Position numbers and translations under genes: made by a program. Under the pieces are notes generated by a model. The model searched no databases. It saw only the letters and a list, made by a program, of their open reading frames with translations, and was not told where the DNA came from. 64,000 nucleotides of DNA from Gracilaria domingensis (lineage: Eukaryota > Rhodophyta > Florideophyceae > Gracilariales > Gracilariaceae). The stretch is taken from assembly GCA_022539475.1 (NCBI GenBank), contig VCMS01000032.1, forward strand, positions 124,001 through 188,000. Direction: 5' to 3'. Of the stretch, positions 63,895-64,000 are shown piece after piece (the stretch's first letter is position 1; the number at the start of each line of letters is the position of its first letter).

Positions 63895-64000
63895 CTTATG
63901 GCTTTCTGTTTCTCTGAATGCAAGATATTGGGCACGACTATTCGCAGATCCTGCTGATGATCGTTTTACGTGACTGCTTTGGACAACGATGGACAAGGGT

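Overview
The window looks like nuclear DNA from a compact, intron-poor photosynthetic eukaryote with a primary plastid, most likely a red alga (inference). Direct support: one gene encodes a protein with a bipartite presequence ending in a twin-arginine thylakoid-lumen signal and carrying no ER signal in front; most genes are uninterrupted; introns are short (78-251 nt), with GTAAGT-type donors and CTAAC/CTGAC branch points. The gene set is plainly eukaryotic: eS30, separase, SF3A1, a MYST acetyltransferase, Gid7/WDR26, Hel2/ZNF598 and a Pol III tRNA gene. I see no transposon, retroviral or viral element and no CRISPR array.

Layout. 1-2658 (-): the first 886 codons of an orphan membrane protein that runs off the left edge. 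3922-5445 (+): a protein with a PKD/Ig-like domain and a very long acidic tail. 6376-8189 (+): Gid7/WDR26. 9321-9845 and 11192-12094 (+): two orphans. 12273-13187 (-): phosphopantetheine adenylyltransferase. 14476-15113 (-): a small two-exon protein with a mitochondrial-type N-terminus. 15628-17045 (-): signal peptide, coiled coil, then several membrane segments. 17607-18950 (-) HemW and 19247-21226 (+) MYST acetyltransferase diverge from one very GC-rich promoter. 22772-23126 (-): eS30. 25115-26891 (+) glutamate dehydrogenase and 27317-30427 (-) glycine decarboxylase P-protein face each other tail to tail. 32050-34701 (+): Hel2/ZNF598. 35559-38404 (+): a membrane-anchored subtilisin homologue without catalytic residues. 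38871-40958 (-): trehalase. 41188-41815 (-): thylakoid-lumen protein. 43516-45480 (+): PiT phosphate transporter. 45481-49776: a 4.3-kb gene desert. 49777-49849: tRNA-Ala. 50067-50804 (+): cobalamin adenosyltransferase. 51270-51731 (-) and 52468-52674 (+): two small orphans. 53013-58269 (-): separase. 58922-60820 (+): SF3A1. 61792-63894 (+): an orphan with a C-terminal MATH-like domain.

The genes do not form one pathway. Themes are organellar metabolism (glutamate dehydrogenase, glycine cleavage, HemW, B12 and CoA cofactors), protein quality control (Gid7, Hel2), nuclear housekeeping and nutrient handling (PiT, trehalase).

The two strongest unusual signals are these. First, non-coding DNA holds a set of perfect inverted repeats whose arms (8, 10, 13, 21 and 29 bp) are separated by exactly one base. 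Second, there is a triple-dead subtilisin-like membrane protein. Four otherwise intact genes each carry one frame change, two of them in runs of exactly six G. That pattern points to consensus-sequence errors, unless reads show otherwise.
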